6,929 nucleotides of DNA, from contig JACCTK010000095.1 in the NCBI GenBank assembly GCA_013812465.1, positions 1-6,929 on the forward strand, read 5' to 3'. Under the pieces are notes generated by a model, which made no database searches, was not told the DNA's origin, and saw only the letters and a program-made list of their open reading frames with translations. The DNA comes from Actinomycetota bacterium (GTDB taxonomy: Bacteria; Actinomycetota; Thermoleophilia; Gaiellales; Gaiellaceae). Below are positions 5,458 through 6,929 of the stretch, one piece after another. How positions within the stretch are numbered: the first letter of the stretch is position 1; each line of letters starts with the position of its first letter. The position numbers and the translations under genes were made by a program.

Positions 5458-6228
5458 TCACGCTGTTCTCACGGACAGGCTGTCGACCAGCTCGCACAGC
5501 ACCGACGTATCGGCGGCAAGACGGTCCAGCCGCTCCCGAGCGCGTTTCGCGGCGTCGTCCGCGAGCCGTCTCGCTCCTTCGATTCCGAGACGCTCCGCAA
5601 AGCCGTCGTGGTCCAGTATGTCGTCGACGACTTGGAACAGGAGACCCAGCTCGTCGCCGAATGCTCGCCACGGAGCCTGCTTGGCGTATGGCACTCGGGC
5701 CGAGCGCAGCCCCAGCCCTACCGACGCTGTGAAGAGGCGACCCGTCTTCAGGCGCTCGACCTCCGCGAGGTCCGCATCGTCCCCGGTGATGTCCCGGTGC
5801 TGGCCGGCGATCATCCCGAGGGTGGCGTCGGCCAGCTCGCGCGCGATCGAGGGGTCGTCGTATACGAGCGCGAGCCGAAACGCCTCGACGAGCAACGCGT
5901 CGCCCGCCAGAATCGCGACCCCGTCGCCGAACGCTGCGTGCGTGCTCGGGCGACCTCGGCGCTCTGCGTCGTCGTCCAGCGCGGGCAGGTCGTCGTGGAC
6001 GAGAGAGAACGTGTGCACGAGTTCGAGAGCCGCGGCTGCTGGAAGCGCCGTCTCGATGTCACCTTGCTCGGCCTCGGCCACAGCAAGGCAGACGACCGGG
6101 CGGACTCGCTTCCCTCCACTCTCCAGCGCATACCGGACAGCCCCCTCGAGCCTGCCAAACTCAGGTGCCAGCGAGAGCGCGCCGAGATACGCTTCGAAGA
6201 CGTCGCGAAGCTCGTCAGCCGTCCGCAT
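5458..6228 (-). CDS. ispA: Short-chain polyprenyl (farnesyl-type) diphosphate synthase
   Basis: The enzyme condenses isopentenyl diphosphate with allylic diphosphates to give C15-C20 prenyl diphosphates in the cytosol. The 256-residue product has GGKRVRP (38-44) for substrate binding and the first Asp-rich motif DDLPALDDD (79-87) in the DDxxxxD form. RRGRPSTH follows at 90-97, then KTGRLF (161-166), and the second Asp-rich motif DDILD is at 202-206. The aromatic F74, five residues before the first Asp-rich motif, together with the two-residue insertion in that motif, is the pattern of bacterial type II FPP synthases, so C15 is the most likely product. The protein is some 35-45 residues shorter than E. 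coli IspA. The block after DDILD that normally carries GK..GxD...GKxTYPALLG is absent and the sequence passes directly to GIEGARRLADDA. It overlaps the preceding small gene by 14 nt. The ispA symbol is by family, and the product is not proven. Confidence 0.9.
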   Translation of the reverse strand: MRTADELRDVFEAYLGALSLAPEFGRLEGAVRYALESGGKRVRPVVCLAVAEAEQGDIETALPAAAALELVHTFSLVHDDLPALDDDAERRGRPSTHAAFGDGVAILAGDALLVEAFRLALVYDDPSIARELADATLGMIAGQHRDITGDDADLAEVERLKTGRLFTASVGLGLRSARVPYAKQAPWRAFGDELGLLFQVVDDILDHDGFAERLGIEGARRLADDAAKRARERLDRLAADTSVLCELVDSLSVRTA

Positions 6229-6421
6229 CTGCGATCGTCCGCGCGCGCGTCAGCTCAGCTTCGATCTGTCTCGCGAGGTCGGCCAGATCGGCGATGAGGT
6301 CGACCGCGGCGTCCCCGTCGATATCGTCCGCCTTGGCGAGCTGCTCGAGCTCGTCCCGCTTCCCGTTCAGCTGGGTGAGAAACTCCTCCGCGCGGCGGAG
6401 AGCATCATCGGCGTTGCTCAA
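6215..6421 (-). CDS. Small acidic helical protein in the xseB position
   Basis: This 68-residue product starts at TTG 6421, where TTGA overlaps the nusB stop by 4 nt, and ends 14 nt inside the next gene. These overlaps and the acidic, helix-forming composition support a real gene. Predicted structure is a helical hairpin: a first helix at about 4-30 (ADDALRRAEEFL... ELEQLAKA), a turn DDIDGD (32-37), and a second helix at about 38-66. That shape and the place between nusB and ispA match exonuclease VII small subunit (XseB), which has two helices joined by a G-D-L-P-L turn. The usual XseB signatures (PxEEALxxLExIV, LExGxLxLExSLxLYExG, and a Cys in the second helix) are not present, and no xseA is in the window. 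I rate XseB as possible by position and shape only. Confidence 0.7.
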   Translation of the reverse strand: MSNADDALRRAEEFLTQLNGKRDELEQLAKADDIDGDAAVDLIADLADLARQIEAELTRARTIADADG

Positions 6422-6810
6422 GCCGCCGCCTCCTCGCGGGCGATCCGGCCGAGGATGCCATTGACGAGCCGGCCGGCCTCCTCGGAGGCGTAGCGCTTCG
6501 CCAGGACGACCGCTTCGTTGATCGCGACCTCGGGCGGAACCGTGCCCTCCTGGAGCTCGTAGACGCCGATGCGCAGCACGTTGCGCTCGAGCGTACCCAG
6601 CCTGTCGGCGGGCCATTCCCTCGAGGTCTCCGTGATGCGCAAATCGAGCTCGCTCGCTCGCTCGGAGACGGCCTGCGCGAGTGACGCGGCGAACGCGTCG
6701 GGCTCTCCTTCGAACAACGAGGCCAGCGGCTGACCGGTCAGATCCCACTGATAGAGGAGAAAGAGGGCTTGACGACGACCCGCATGTCTTCCCAGCCCGG
6801 GGCGACTCAC
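6418..6810 (-). CDS. nusB: Transcription antitermination factor NusB
   Basis: NusB binds boxA RNA together with NusE (S10) and supports antitermination of rRNA operons. The 130-residue product has the usual length and all-helical layout. The Arg-rich start GRHAGRRQALFLLYQWDLTG (7-26) forms the first helix and part of the RNA-binding face. The central WPADRLGTLERNVLRIGVYEL (66-86) and VPPEVAINEAVVLAKRYASEEAGRLVNGILGRI (91-123) are the best conserved segments of the family. It starts with GTG at 6810 in the overlap GTGA with the accC stop, which indicates translational coupling. It overlaps the following small gene by 4 nt (TTGA). The accC-nusB linkage is long known in Gram-positive bacteria. 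Confidence 0.96.
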   Translation of the reverse strand: MSRPGLGRHAGRRQALFLLYQWDLTGQPLASLFEGEPDAFAASLAQAVSERASELDLRITETSREWPADRLGTLERNVLRIGVYELQEGTVPPEVAINEAVVLAKRYASEEAGRLVNGILGRIAREEAAA

Positions 6811-6929
6811 GAGACAGAGAGAGAAGGCACGCGGCCCTCCAGATCGGCGAGCGTCGACGTCGAGTAATCACCACTTTGAAACTCCGGCGAGGCGAGCACG
6901 TCGAGAGCGAGCTCGCGGGTCGTCGGAAT
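6807..6929 (-). CDS. accC: Biotin carboxylase AccC, C-terminal end (partial)
   Basis: The frame is open from the right window edge and ends with TGA at 6809-6807, giving the last 40 residues. IPTTRELALDVLASPEFQSG followed by DYSTSTL matches the AccC C-terminus pattern (TT......L....F..G.Y.T..L). AccC is the biotin carboxylase subunit of acetyl-CoA carboxylase, which makes malonyl-CoA for fatty acids. The catalytic ATP-grasp part lies outside the window, so activity cannot be judged. The same C-terminal motif occurs in other biotin-dependent carboxylases, but linkage to nusB favours AccC. The stop overlaps the nusB start by 4 nt. Confidence 0.8.
   Translation of the reverse strand: MPTTRELALDVLASPEFQSGDYSTSTLADLEGRVPSLSVS

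Noticed and set aside
1..6929. A new multi-gene defence, secretion or biosynthetic system
   Set aside because: Nearly all coding sequence belongs to recognised housekeeping families. No nuclease-helicase set, toxin-antitoxin pair, integrase, transposase, CRISPR repeat, tRNA or rRNA was seen.

Overview
This window looks like a chromosomal housekeeping segment from a high-GC member of the Actinomycetota. The proteins (RecN with GQFEQRRL instead of HGQHE, a short polyprenyl synthase, a TTR-type AccC tail) and the gene order resemble the deep-branching class Thermoleophilia (Gaiellales/Solirubrobacterales). That placement is inference from memory of family sequences. Starts are mixed (ATG, GTG, TTG), Shine-Dalgarno sequences are mostly absent, and two genes have a -10 box 6-7 nt upstream of the start codon, which fits leaderless transcription.

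Layout from the right end, following the minus strand: the 3' end of accC (biotin carboxylase), nusB (4-nt overlap), a 68-residue helical protein in the position usually held by xseB (4-nt overlap), and a short farnesyl-diphosphate-synthase-like gene (14-nt overlap) form one compact operon. An exported NlpC/P60 peptidoglycan hydrolase follows with its own -35/-10 promoter and a 13-bp GC hairpin beyond its stop. A 26-residue membrane peptide on the plus strand, with a perfect Shine-Dalgarno sequence and a hairpin after its stop, sits divergently from tlyA. tlyA and nadK then overlap by 44 nt. On the plus strand, between nadK and recN, lie a cupin gene with a frameshift and a class I SAM-dependent methyltransferase. 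recN completes the minus-strand set and runs into an inverted-repeat cluster at the left edge.

The order accC-nusB-(xseB)-ispA-...-tlyA-nadK-recN is the old Gram-positive cluster known from Bacillus and actinobacteria. Here folD, xseA, dxs and argR are absent, an NlpC gene and a micro-membrane gene replace dxs, and two plus-strand genes are inserted before recN. The genes cover fatty-acid precursor supply, transcription antitermination, isoprenoid synthesis, cell-wall turnover, rRNA methylation, NADP supply and DNA repair. They share ancestral linkage rather than a single pathway.

I found no defence system, mobile element, CRISPR array, RNA gene or obviously new multi-gene system. The more unusual signals are the palindrome cluster that encodes the end of recN, the frameshifted cupin gene, the prenyl synthase lacking a conserved Lys-rich block, the unusual protein in the xseB slot, the micro-membrane gene and the paired hairpins.
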